Positions 16,667 to 23,671 of a stretch of DNA of 64,000 nucleotides are shown piece after piece (the stretch's first letter is position 1; each line of letters starts with the position of its first letter). Under the pieces are notes generated by a model. The model was not told the origin of the DNA and did not search any database. It saw only the letters and a list, made by a program, of their open reading frames with translations. The DNA is taken from positions 6,131-70,130 of the forward strand of contig JAHEYP010000010.1 of NCBI GenBank assembly GCA_023251535.1, read 5' to 3'. Made by a program: the position numbers and the translations under genes. The stretch comes from Bacteroidota bacterium. GTDB lineage: Bacteria; Bacteroidota; Bacteroidia; AKYH767-A; OLB10.

Positions 16667-16957
16667 ATGAATAGGGTAAAGGTAATATGCGATAACGGAC
16701 ATACTTTTTATAAGAGTAGTAATTGTAGAACTTGCCCCACATGCGAAAAAAAGAATAAACCTACAGCAGGGTTTTTAATGTCATTAGCGGCCCCTGCTCG
16801 CAGAGCTTTAGAAAAAGCAGGTATTAATTCAATTGAATTACTAAGTCAAACAAGTGAAGCCGAATTATTGAAATTACACGGTTTTGGCCCCACATCTATT
16901 CCGAAGTTAAGACAAGAGCTATTAAAACATAACCTTGATTTTAAAGAAATTAATTAA
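16667..16957 (+). CDS. Small zinc-ribbon protein with RNA polymerase alpha-CTD-like domain
   Basis: A 96-residue protein with two modules. Residues ~5-30 form a zinc-ribbon: CDNGH, then SNCRTCPTCEKK, giving four or more possible Cys ligands. Residues ~38-92 match the helix-hairpin-helix domain of the RNA polymerase alpha C-terminal domain: SLAAPARRALEKAGI, SEAELLKLHGFGPTS, and IPKLRQEL, the part that binds UP-element DNA and activators. I chose ATG 16667 over the upstream TTG, which lies inside the pentapeptide gene. It could bind DNA or compete with alpha. Its stop overlaps that of the convergent GlxA gene by 4 bp. Confidence 0.82.
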   Translation: MNRVKVICDNGHTFYKSSNCRTCPTCEKKNKPTAGFLMSLAAPARRALEKAGINSIELLSQTSEAELLKLHGFGPTSIPKLRQELLKHNLDFKEIN

Positions 16958-17934
16958 TTGGATGCCGCCATCTTATTGTACTTATTGCGGTACTCAATAG
17001 GAGTCAGTCCGGTGATTTTCTTAAATGTTGTTCTAAAGGCTTTTGTGTCGGTATATCCAACATCAAACATAACATCATTGATATTCTTTCTTCCATTCTC
17101 AAAGCTTCTTTTGGCTGCTTCGATTTTGATTCGTTGAATATATTCCAATACCGAATTATGTGTAGCTTTTCTAAACCTTCTTTCAAAGCTTCTTCTACCA
17201 ACAGCAACATAGTCGGCTAATTCATCAATGCTTATTTTTTCTTTAAAATTGTTCTCTATGTATTCTTGTGCTTTTTTTACTTCTGCATCATCATGATTCT
17301 TCTGTCCTTTAAACATTGCGAAGGCAGTTTGACTTTCTCTATCGATATCGATGGCAAAATATTTGGAAGCTAAAACTGCAGTTTCGCGATCGGTGTACTT
17401 TTCAACTAAATGAAGCAATAAGTTCCAATACGAGTTAGCTCCTCCGCTAGAATATATCCTCTCTTCTTCAGTAATAATACTTCCATCAACTACTGTAATA
17501 TTCGGATACATTTCTCTGAATTCATTTTGAAATCCCCAGTGCGTCGAGCATTTTTTACCATCTAGTAATCCTGTAGAGCCTAAAAGAAACGCTCCCACAC
17601 ATAAAGATGCTACTTCCGCACCATTTGCATATTGTCCGTTAATCCATGAAACTAAATTCTGGTTCTTCTTTACTGCCATCGACATATCTCCAAACAAAGC
17701 AGGAATAAATACTAAATCTGTTTTATTCACTTCTTGGAGTAATTTATCGGCATGTACAGAAAACATTCCGTCGTTGAGTTTTGTCTCTTTGTTAGCGCCT
17801 ACTAATTCTACCTTAAAAAGAGGTTGTTTACCCATAATTGATAAAAATTGATTAACAGCCGAAAACAAATATTGTGGATCGGCAATGGCCTGCAAAACTG
17901 ACTGCTCGGGTACAAGGATGCTTACATGTTTCAT
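16954..17934 (-). CDS. GlxA family transcriptional regulator (DJ-1/PfpI plus AraC HTH)
   Basis: A 326-residue regulator. Residues 1-~195 are a DJ-1/PfpI-like amidotransferase-fold sensor domain with the cysteine elbow SLCVGAFLLGSTGLLDGKK and THWGFQNEF, which in this family binds a ligand and is not catalytic. Residues ~215-318 are an AraC-type double HTH with VGRRSFERRFRKATH and the C-terminal GYTDTKAFRTTFKKITGLTPIEYR. It is divergent from the SRPBCC-VOC-VOC-DoxX-DUF1801 run, which it probably controls. A -7 box overlaps its start, so the mRNA may be almost leaderless. Confidence 0.9.
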   Translation of the reverse strand: MKHVSILVPEQSVLQAIADPQYLFSAVNQFLSIMGKQPLFKVELVGANKETKLNDGMFSVHADKLLQEVNKTDLVFIPALFGDMSMAVKKNQNLVSWINGQYANGAEVASLCVGAFLLGSTGLLDGKKCSTHWGFQNEFREMYPNITVVDGSIITEEERIYSSGGANSYWNLLLHLVEKYTDRETAVLASKYFAIDIDRESQTAFAMFKGQKNHDDAEVKKAQEYIENNFKEKISIDELADYVAVGRRSFERRFRKATHNSVLEYIQRIKIEAAKRSFENGRKNINDVMFDVGYTDTKAFRTTFKKITGLTPIEYRNKYNKMAASN

Positions 17935-17938
17935 ACTA

Positions 17939-17946
17939 CAAATTTA
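17939..17946 (-). promoter_or_regulatory. Predicted -7 promoter box (TAAATTTG, minus strand)
   Basis: Exact TAnnTTTG match only 4 bp upstream of the GlxA-type ATG; a TTTG lies 16 bp further upstream at 17963-17966. If used, transcription would start at or next to the start codon. Confidence 0.45.
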
Positions 17947-18050
17947 TAAAATAGATTTGTCGCAAATGCCCCTTCTTTTGTCTTTTTTGCACTTATGTAA
18001 TATGTACTTATGTTGCATCTTTGTAAAGCCCAAAATTTAAATCTGTTACT

Positions 18051-18470
18051 ATGACAAATAAAGTAGTTATTACGGTTGAAGCAACTGTAAATGCACCTAT
18101 CTCGAAAGTATGGGAATGCTGGACATCTCCTAATCATATTACAAAATGGTGTCAAGCCTCACCCGATTGGCATGCTCCTCGAGCAGAAAATGATTTACGT
18201 GAAGGTGGTGCTTTCTCAACTCGTATGGAAGCAAAAGATGGTAGCTTCGGATTCGATTTTGGAGGAGTTTATTCTTCTGTTGTAGTCAATGAAAAAATCG
18301 AGTACACCATCGGTGATGGTAGAAATGTGAAAATACTTTTTGATTCAACGGATACTGGAGTAAAAATCACTGAATCTTTTGATGCGGAAAGTGTTAATCC
18401 TGTCGAAATGCAGCAAGCAGGTTGGCAAGCCATCTTGAATAATTTTAAATCTTATTCCGAATCAGTTTAA
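18051..18470 (+). CDS. SRPBCC (AHSA1-like) domain protein
   Basis: A 139-residue START/SRPBCC-fold protein of the AHSA1/ActI group. The pattern VITVEATVNAPISKVWECWTSPNHITKWC at the N-terminus (split by a conserved Pro and Trp), the central SFGFDFGGVYSSVV strands and the C-terminal helix with WQAILNNFKSY are diagnostic. The fold makes a deep hydrophobic pocket for lipids or aromatic ligands; members near VOC and DoxX genes usually have no assigned substrate. It starts the operon divergent from the GlxA-type regulator. Confidence 0.85.
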   Translation: MTNKVVITVEATVNAPISKVWECWTSPNHITKWCQASPDWHAPRAENDLREGGAFSTRMEAKDGSFGFDFGGVYSSVVVNEKIEYTIGDGRNVKILFDSTDTGVKITESFDAESVNPVEMQQAGWQAILNNFKSYSESV

Positions 18471-18481
18471 TATTACAACAT

Positions 18482-18958
18482 ATGAAAATTAATCATCCCA
18501 TAGTTCCTTGTTTATGGTTCGATAATGAAGCCGAACAAGCAGCTTATTTTTATGTTTCAATATTCGATGATTCTGCTGTGAAAAGCGTGAGTCGTTATGG
18601 AGATGAGGGCAAAGAATTTCACGGCAAAGAACCCGGAACTGCATTGATGGTTACGTTTGAGTTAAATGGTCAATCTTATTCAGCTTTGAATGGTGGTCCA
18701 CACTTTAAACATAGCGAAGCTATTTCTTTTGTTTTAAGTTGCGATACCCAAGAAGAAATTGATTATTTCTGGAGTAAATTGTCGGAAGGTGGACAAGAAA
18801 GTATGTGCGGATGGCTAAAAGATAAATTTGGTGTTTCTTGGCAAGTTGTTCCATCTGTTCTTGGTAAACTAATGACCGATCCTTCTCGTGCCTCTAGAGT
18901 AATGAATGCTTTTTTGAAAATGAAAAAGTTCGATATTCAAACTTTACTCGACGCTTAA
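18482..18958 (+). CDS. PhnB-like VOC protein (3-demethylubiquinone methyltransferase-like fold)
   Basis: A 158-residue protein of the PhnB/3-demethylubiquinone-9 3-methyltransferase-like VOC group. Diagnostic features are IVPCLWFDNEAEQAAYFYVSIF at the N-terminus, VTFELNGQSYSALNGGP, and CGWLKDKFGVSWQVVP near residue 115, with a C-terminal helical tail (MNAFLKMKKFDIQTL). Despite the domain name, no methyltransferase activity is established for these proteins. It lies 11 bp after the SRPBCC gene and 6 bp before the next VOC gene. Confidence 0.85.
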   Translation: MKINHPIVPCLWFDNEAEQAAYFYVSIFDDSAVKSVSRYGDEGKEFHGKEPGTALMVTFELNGQSYSALNGGPHFKHSEAISFVLSCDTQEEIDYFWSKLSEGGQESMCGWLKDKFGVSWQVVPSVLGKLMTDPSRASRVMNAFLKMKKFDIQTLLDA

Positions 18959-18964
18959 TATTTC

Positions 18965-19375
18965 ATGAGAACAATACAAGGCTATTTGACATTTAATGGC
19001 TCATGTAAGAGCGCAATGGAATTTTATCGTTCTTGTTTGGGAGGAGATTTGGAGATTCAGAAGGTTGGAGAATCGCCATTGGCAGAAAAAATGCCTGAAT
19101 CAATGAAAGATCTTGTATTGCACGCTACCTTGACTAACGGATCACTTCAATTGATGGCATCGGATATGGTGCCGGAATCAGGATTGTTAAAAGGTAATAA
19201 TGTATCTTTAGTATTGAATTGTTCCGATGAAGAAGAGATCAAAACTGTTTACGAAAAACTTTCAGATGGAGGAAAAAAGGATCATCCTTTGGAGATTTCG
19301 TTCTGGGGCTCTCTCTTTGGTGATCTAACCGATAAATACGGGAACCACTGGTTACTTAATTGTGCCATAAAATAA
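18965..19375 (+). CDS. PhnB-like VOC protein
   Basis: A 136-residue VOC protein of the PhnB group: GYLTFNGSCKSAMEFYRSCLGGDL at its start, VLHATLTNGSLQLMASDM in the middle and FWGSLFGDLTDKYGNHWLLN at the end, with an EKMPESMKD insertion. It is shorter than and distinct from its upstream neighbour, so the pair is not a simple recent duplication. Metal-ligand residues are not obvious. It is part of the GlxA-linked operon. Substrate unknown. Confidence 0.86.
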   Translation: MRTIQGYLTFNGSCKSAMEFYRSCLGGDLEIQKVGESPLAEKMPESMKDLVLHATLTNGSLQLMASDMVPESGLLKGNNVSLVLNCSDEEEIKTVYEKLSDGGKKDHPLEISFWGSLFGDLTDKYGNHWLLNCAIK

Positions 19376-19396
19376 ATTCGACCAAACCATCTACAC

Positions 19397-19768
19397 ATGA
19401 AAAAATTAAATACCATTTATTGGGTGTTTACCGCACTCTTTGCAGGATTGATGTTACTATCATCAATACCTGATATTGTTCTTAGTCCTGATGCAGTTGT
19501 TTTCATGCATCATTTAGGCTATCCCGATTACTTCACGATTTTTATAGGCGTTGCTAAAATATTGGGCGTAATTGCAATCGTTGTTCCGGGTTTTCCACGA
19601 TTGAAAGAATGGGCGTATGCCGGAATGTTTTTTGATTTAATTGGAGCCGTTTATTCGCAATTAGCAACCGATGGATTTATGCCTCCTATGTTATTTATGA
19701 TATTACCTATATTCTTAGGAGCGATGTCGTATATTTATTATCACAAAAGACTTCGTGCTAAAGCTTAA
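19397..19768 (+). CDS. DoxX-like membrane protein
   Basis: A 123-residue inner-membrane protein of the DoxX-like family with four hydrophobic segments at about residues 5-24, 45-65, 73-92 and 98-116. Family signatures seen are the GYPDYFTIFIGVAKILG segment after the first loop, the PGFPRLKEWAYAGMFFDLIGA segment and the final YYHKRL. Its function is unknown; related DoxX proteins are tied to thiol or oxidative stress. It follows the VOC pair by 21 bp in the same operon. Confidence 0.87.
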   Translation: MKKLNTIYWVFTALFAGLMLLSSIPDIVLSPDAVVFMHHLGYPDYFTIFIGVAKILGVIAIVVPGFPRLKEWAYAGMFFDLIGAVYSQLATDGFMPPMLFMILPIFLGAMSYIYYHKRLRAKA

Positions 19769-19779
19769 ATAATTACAAC

Positions 19780-20154
19780 ATGAAAGCATTTGTTTCTGTT
19801 GATGAATATATCAACGCACAGGAAGAGAATGTAAGAGCTATTCTTGAAGAAATACGCTTAACTATTAAAAAAGCAGCACCCAAAGCTGTGGAAGTTATCA
19901 GCTATGGGATGCCGGCTTATAAGCAAGATGGTGTATTAGTTTATTTTGCTGCATGTAAGAATCACATTGGTTTCTACCCTACAGGAAAAGGCGTGGCAGA
20001 ATTCGAAGAATTATTAACCGATTACAAAACGTCAAAAGGAGCTATTCAATTTCCTTTAAATATAAAGATGCCTTTATCTTTAATTACCAAAATCGTAAAA
20101 TTTAGGGTTAAACAAAATGAAATGAAGGCAGCAGAAAAGAAAAAGAAAAAATAG
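19780..20154 (+). CDS. DUF1801 (YdhG-like) protein
   Basis: A 124-residue protein of the DUF1801/YdhG family, in which the pattern V-x-E-Y-I, then I-R-x-x-I-K-K-A-A-P-x-A-V-E-V-I-S-Y-G-M-P-A-Y and HIGFYP is diagnostic. The structure is a small alpha/beta fold with an iron-chaperone-like resemblance that has not been shown to matter. The C-terminus is lysine-rich (the last eight residues are mostly Lys). It is the last gene of the GlxA-linked operon, 11 bp after DoxX. Confidence 0.87.
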   Translation: MKAFVSVDEYINAQEENVRAILEEIRLTIKKAAPKAVEVISYGMPAYKQDGVLVYFAACKNHIGFYPTGKGVAEFEELLTDYKTSKGAIQFPLNIKMPLSLITKIVKFRVKQNEMKAAEKKKKK

Positions 20155-20176
20155 CGTAGAAAACACTTTTCGAAAC

Positions 20177-20308
20177 ATGAGTATTTATATTGGAGACCAA
20201 CGAGAAGTTTTTTTAATCAAACTAAAGATTGAAAATGATAGTCTTCCAAACCCTCCAAGTGTCGTAAGTTCCTTGTTTTCAGATTGCCTAACAATAACTA
20301 ATTTATAG
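20177..20308 (+). CDS. Possible small open reading frame (43 residues)
   Basis: An ATG-started frame of 43 codons ending in TAG, encoding an acidic/hydrophobic peptide starting MSIYIGDQREVF and ending CLTITNL. It starts 22 bp after the DUF1801 stop. It has no recognisable domain or signal and could be chance or the remnant of a gene. Confidence 0.2.
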   Translation: MSIYIGDQREVFLIKLKIENDSLPNPPSVVSSLFSDCLTITNL

Positions 20309-20473
20309 GTAATTAGGTTCGCTTTTTAATTCAAATCTGCTATGTTAGTCGGTATAATAATTGTGGTAACTATTTGTTATTGAATGAAGTAAGGTTTTGG
20401 GTTGGATTGAGTTCCTATTTTTAAACAGGACGACTTTTGTAAAAAGTTTTAGGCTATTTTTTTGCAGAAATTC

Positions 20474-20503
20474 TTGTTTTATAGGGATTTTAGGTTAAAT
20501 TTG
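20474..20503 (+). promoter_or_regulatory. Predicted Bacteroidota promoter (TTG-N19-TAAATTTG)
   Basis: TTG at 20474-20476 and TAAATTTG at 20496-20503 with 19 bp between match the consensus fully. The leader to ATG 20537 would be about 27 nt. Confidence 0.7.
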
Positions 20504-20536
20504 ATCATTAAATCTAACAAACCAAAACACCTATTT

Positions 20537-21364
20537 ATGAAAAAAATATTGATAATATCGGCAATTATTTCAATTGCCTTTACAGCTTGTAAGAAAGATG
20601 ATGAAACAACTACATCAGGTGGTTCAACGTCTTCTTTTACTGTTGAACAAAAAAATAGAGCAGCAGTTATTTATTTTGGTGAAGATTGGTGCGGACCTTG
20701 TGGTGACTATGGTGGACCTACATTAGATTCATGTTTGTTGAAGGAGTCTACTCTGTTAACAGGTCTTAAGTTCAATGGATCCTCAAATGCAGCATCTTTG
20801 AATAGTTCAATAGCTAATGGTGCATATTCAGCGTTCAATACAGGAGTTTTTGCAGGCGCAAGTACAATTCCTGCAATGGCTGTAAATAATCAGAAAGTTT
20901 CAATTACTACTGGGATTTCCTATAATGCGAATTCTGCTATTCAAAAAGCAACTGCATTTAGTAATGATTCTGTAGTTGCAGGTATTGCACTTAGAAAATC
21001 AATTGTTGGTGATTCAATTGTAATCGATTCTAAAGTTAAATTCTTCAAAGCAATAGCTGCAGGATCTGATTATACCTTAGGTTTATATGTTGTTGAAGAT
21101 AACTTAATAGCTAACCAATATACCTCAGGAGGTTATGATGCAAATTATGAGTATCGTAATTTGGTTAGAACTAGTAATGGTGCAACATACACTGGAGTTT
21201 CTATTAATAGCTCTTCTGCCATTACAGAAAATCAGGAATTCACTGATACTACTAAGATTTATCTTAAGCCAGCTTGGAATAAAAGTAAGTTGAAAGTGGT
21301 AGGTATTATTTGGAAGAAAGGAACTACTCCTGCAACAGTTGTTAATTCAAATGTTGTTTTGTAG
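20537..21364 (+). CDS. Thioredoxin-like (Omp28-type) lipoprotein, copy 1
   Basis: A 275-residue lipoprotein: signal MKKILIISAIISIAFTAC with the lipobox Cys at residue 18, then a Lys/Asp/Thr/Ser-rich linker. A thioredoxin-like domain begins with RAAVIYFGEDWCGPCGDYG, giving the redox motif CGPC at about residues 56-59; the rest follows the Omp28-related pattern (GVFAGASTIPAMAVN near 115, then a beta-rich C-terminal half ending KGTTPATVVNSNVVL). It probably acts at the outer membrane, perhaps in thiol handling; no partner is known. The ATG at 20537 was chosen because it begins the lipoprotein signal, 34 bp after the predicted -7 box. The next gene is a paralogue. Confidence 0.8.
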   Translation: MKKILIISAIISIAFTACKKDDETTTSGGSTSSFTVEQKNRAAVIYFGEDWCGPCGDYGGPTLDSCLLKESTLLTGLKFNGSSNAASLNSSIANGAYSAFNTGVFAGASTIPAMAVNNQKVSITTGISYNANSAIQKATAFSNDSVVAGIALRKSIVGDSIVIDSKVKFFKAIAAGSDYTLGLYVVEDNLIANQYTSGGYDANYEYRNLVRTSNGATYTGVSINSSSAITENQEFTDTTKIYLKPAWNKSKLKVVGIIWKKGTTPATVVNSNVVL

Positions 21365-21381
21365 TAATCTCGTGCTATAAT

Positions 21382-21410
21382 AAAAAAAGGGGCTTTAGCC
21401 CCTTTTTTTT
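21382..21410. terminator. Bidirectional terminator
   Basis: GGGGC and GCCCC arms (21389-21393, 21398-21402) with loop TTTA, preceded by seven A and followed by eight T. It separates the two paralogous lipoprotein genes, so they are transcribed separately. Confidence 0.92.
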
Positions 21411-21425
21411 ATTAATTTAATTACA

Positions 21426-21433
21426 TACATTTG
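21426..21433 (+). promoter_or_regulatory. Predicted -7 promoter box (TACATTTG)
   Basis: Exact TAnnTTTG match 41 bp upstream of the second lipoprotein's ATG and downstream of the terminator, consistent with an independent promoter. A -33 TTG is not evident. Confidence 0.5.
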
Positions 21434-21474
21434 TCTCTAAACTTTCAGATTTGATGTTTAACCGAATTTATCAA

Positions 21475-22284
21475 ATGAAAAACGCACTAATTTGCTTCCT
21501 TACAATACCTGTTTTATTTTTTTCTTGTAAAAAGGATTCAGAAAGTGAAGTCAATAGTACGCTAACTGTTGAACAAAAAAATAGAGCAGCAGTTATTTAT
21601 TTTGGTGAAGATTGGTGTATTCCATGTCAATATTATGGCGTGCCTACTTTTGATTCTTGTTTGAAATATGAAGGCTCAATATTAACTGGAATAAAATTGA
21701 ATAGCACTTCTCAAAATAATTCTTTGAATTGTAATATTGCTGCAGGTGCTTTTCAAGATTTTGTTTCAGGGGTTTTTTCGGCAGGAACAATCCCTTCGTG
21801 TGCAGTAAATAATGTTGAATCAGTAATTTCAATTGATATTGCCAATAATGCTACTGATATTTTAAATAAAGCAATTAGCTTTCAGCAAGATTCTGTAATC
21901 GCTGGATTGGCATTAGATAAGGTGGTTGTTGGTTATAAAGTACAAATTAATACAAAGGTAAAATTCTTTAAATCTTTTGCTGCCGGTAATGATTTTACTT
22001 TGGGACTTTATATAGTGGAAGATAATTTGATTATGCCTAATATTATTACTTCGGCCGGTTTGCCTTTAGTTTATAGAAATCAAGTTCGAATGGCTAATTC
22101 TTCTTATTATTATGGTACAACTATAAATGATTTAGAGAAAATCGATTCTAATCAAGAATTTACTAAAACAACTATTCTTTACTTAAATACAAATTGGGAT
22201 AAAAATAAATTAAAAGTGGTAGGTATTATTTGGAAGAAAGGTACTACACCTGCAACTGTTGTTAATTCAAATGTTGTTATGTAA
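21475..22284 (+). CDS. Thioredoxin-like (Omp28-type) lipoprotein, copy 2
   Basis: A 269-residue paralogue of the previous gene. The signal MKNALICFLTIPVLFFSC carries a lipobox Cys at 18. The redox motif is CIPC instead of CGPC, within the identical block RAAVIYFGEDWC. The C-terminal block KLKVVGIIWKKGTTPATVVN is also identical to copy 1, while the middle is clearly divergent. The start at 21475 fits the signal; upstream ATG 21454 and TTG 21451 would add seven or eight residues. It has its own -7 box and terminator, so both copies are independently controlled. Confidence 0.8.
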   Translation: MKNALICFLTIPVLFFSCKKDSESEVNSTLTVEQKNRAAVIYFGEDWCIPCQYYGVPTFDSCLKYEGSILTGIKLNSTSQNNSLNCNIAAGAFQDFVSGVFSAGTIPSCAVNNVESVISIDIANNATDILNKAISFQQDSVIAGLALDKVVVGYKVQINTKVKFFKSFAAGNDFTLGLYIVEDNLIMPNIITSAGLPLVYRNQVRMANSSYYYGTTINDLEKIDSNQEFTKTTILYLNTNWDKNKLKVVGIIWKKGTTPATVVNSNVVM

Positions 22285-22317
22285 TTTGATTTGATAAATA
22301 AATCTTAAAGATTATAC

Positions 22318-22351
22318 GAAAGGTTCCTTAAACAGAACCTTTCTGCTTTTT
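22318..22351 (+). terminator. Rho-independent terminator
   Basis: GAAAGGTTC (22318-22326) pairs perfectly with GAACCTTTC (22335-22343), followed by TGC and five T. It ends the copy 2 lipoprotein transcript. Confidence 0.88.
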
Positions 22352-22394
22352 CAATGGATTCAATTGCTATCTTCGCCATCCCAAACAATACATT

Positions 22395-22703
22395 ATGCAA
22401 ACTTATTTTAAATCCTCTTTAGGGAGATTGCGCTTAATCGGAATTCTCGAAGGACTTTCGCTAATTCTTCTTGTTTTTATTGCGGTTCCTCTGAAATATT
22501 TTTTTGATCAACCTGAGTTTGTTCGAGTACTCGGTATGTGTCACGGTATCCTTTTTTTGTTGTTCGTTTATTCTGTTTTCTCGGTTGCTTCTGAATATAA
22601 TTGGAAGTTCCGTGAAATTACTTGGAAGTTGTTATTGTCGAGCGTGATTCCTTTCGGGACATTTTATGTCGATAAGAAAATATTAAAAGGAATAACAGCG
22701 TAG
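22395..22703 (+). CDS. DUF3817 membrane protein
   Basis: A 102-residue inner-membrane protein of the DUF3817 family: LGRLRLIGILEGLSLILLVFIAVPLKY for the first segment, then CHGILFLLFVYSVF, with a third segment ending PFGTFYVDKK. Three hydrophobic helices are visible. The order of a loop with G-x-x-H-G after the first helix pair and the terminal FGTF motif are family hallmarks. Its role is unknown. The gene appears single. Confidence 0.88.
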   Translation: MQTYFKSSLGRLRLIGILEGLSLILLVFIAVPLKYFFDQPEFVRVLGMCHGILFLLFVYSVFSVASEYNWKFREITWKLLLSSVIPFGTFYVDKKILKGITA

Positions 22704-22821
22704 TTTATTTTCCTGATTTAATATTTGAGTTGTTGTTATAAGGAATTGTCATTGTTTTGTTAATTTTCGGTTTACATGAGCAAAATTCATCGTGTTGCTG
22801 CAAATCATGATCTTAAATTAA

Positions 22822-22829
22822 TATCTTTG
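22822..22829 (+). promoter_or_regulatory. Predicted -7 promoter box (TATCTTTG)
   Basis: Exact TAnnTTTG match 156 bp upstream of the cupredoxin ATG, with a TTG at 22795-22797 (24 bp spacing, slightly long). If used it gives an unusually long leader that contains the hairpin at 22848-22890. Confidence 0.4.
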
Positions 22830-22847
22830 AGATATATGCTTAAAAGC

Positions 22848-22890
22848 TATTACAGGGTTTGTTGTTTTTGTGAAGTCGTTTCCTGTAATA
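22848..22890 (+). promoter_or_regulatory. Leader stem-loop upstream of cupredoxin gene
   Basis: TATTACAGG (22848-22856) pairs perfectly with CCTGTAATA (22882-22890) with a 25-base loop. No T run follows, so it is not a simple terminator. It sits in a 282-bp noncoding stretch before the cupredoxin gene; a regulatory role is inference. Confidence 0.35.
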
Positions 22891-22985
22891 TAAAGTTATT
22901 CGTGTTTATCAGAAATCTAATCTTCTAAAAGGCGTGTTTTATGTCCTGAATTATAATTGCCAATCACAAACCAAACAATAAATCT

Positions 22986-23588
22986 ATGAAATCAAAATCT
23001 CTACTATTAAGTGCATTATTATTACTATCTCTTGAAGGATTTTCTACTACCTGGACTATAGTGAATTCAGGTTTTACATTTTCTCCTTCTTCTATCACCA
23101 TTAATGCAGGTGATTCAGTACAATTTACAATTGCTTCCCAACACAATGTACGTGAAGTGGATCAATCAACTTGGAATGCGAATGGTTCTACTGCAGCAAT
23201 AAACGGATTTAGTGCTCCTAATGGTGGGGGATTGATTCTTCCAGCCAAATTAGGTGTGGGTAGTCACTATTACGTATGTGTGCCACATGCTTCTATGGGA
23301 ATGAAAGGTGTAATTATTGTTAATCCTTCAACAGGAATAAATGAAGCGGTTGCAGGAGCTAAGATTACATTATCACCAAATCCGACGAATGATATTGTGA
23401 AAATTAAAACTGAAGCTGATTTAGTAGGTGCTGCCTATTCAGTTACCGATAATAATGGAAAACAAATTGCTTCTGGATTATTAGATCCGAATGAGACATT
23501 GATCGATCTTAGCCGCTATTCTGCTGGTTATTATTTTGTTCAGATCGGCGACGATAAGAAGCAAACGTTCAAAATCGTTAAAAAATAA
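22986..23588 (+). CDS. Secreted cupredoxin (plastocyanin-like) with T9SS sorting domain
   Basis: A 200-residue blue-copper protein. After a signal peptide (1-20), a plastocyanin-like domain carries the type 1 copper ligands H53, C98, H101 and M106: the C-terminal set has exactly the C-x2-H-x4-M spacing of plastocyanin. The domain ends near residue 114. Residues ~125-200 form a T9SS sorting domain starting LSPNPT and ending FKIVKK, so the copper protein should be released or anchored outside the cell. It probably carries electrons or handles copper at the surface; no redox partner is nearby. A terminator follows. Confidence 0.88.
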   Translation: MKSKSLLLSALLLLSLEGFSTTWTIVNSGFTFSPSSITINAGDSVQFTIASQHNVREVDQSTWNANGSTAAINGFSAPNGGGLILPAKLGVGSHYYVCVPHASMGMKGVIIVNPSTGINEAVAGAKITLSPNPTNDIVKIKTEADLVGAAYSVTDNNGKQIASGLLDPNETLIDLSRYSAGYYFVQIGDDKKQTFKIVKK

Positions 23589-23609
23589 GGTTTCGAATAA
23601 CTAATTTTG

Positions 23610-23643
23610 AAGGGGTTGGTACAAGATTTGTATTAACCCCTTT
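23610..23643 (+). terminator. Terminator hairpin
   Basis: AAGGGGTT (23610-23617) pairs with AACCCCTT (23635-23642), with an inner GTACAA/TTGTA helix. The T run is short (TTT), so efficiency is uncertain. Confidence 0.65.
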
Positions 23644-23671
23644 AATAAAACCTTAACTTTCACTTTCACCA

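Larger units (their letters stand above)
20155..20536. other. Intergenic stretch, 382 bp
   Basis: This gap between the DUF1801 gene and the first thioredoxin-like lipoprotein contains a 43-codon open frame (20177-20308) and the promoter at 20474-20503. I see no RNA gene, terminator hairpin or repeat in the remainder, which is AT-rich and noncoding in appearance. Confidence 0.6.
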
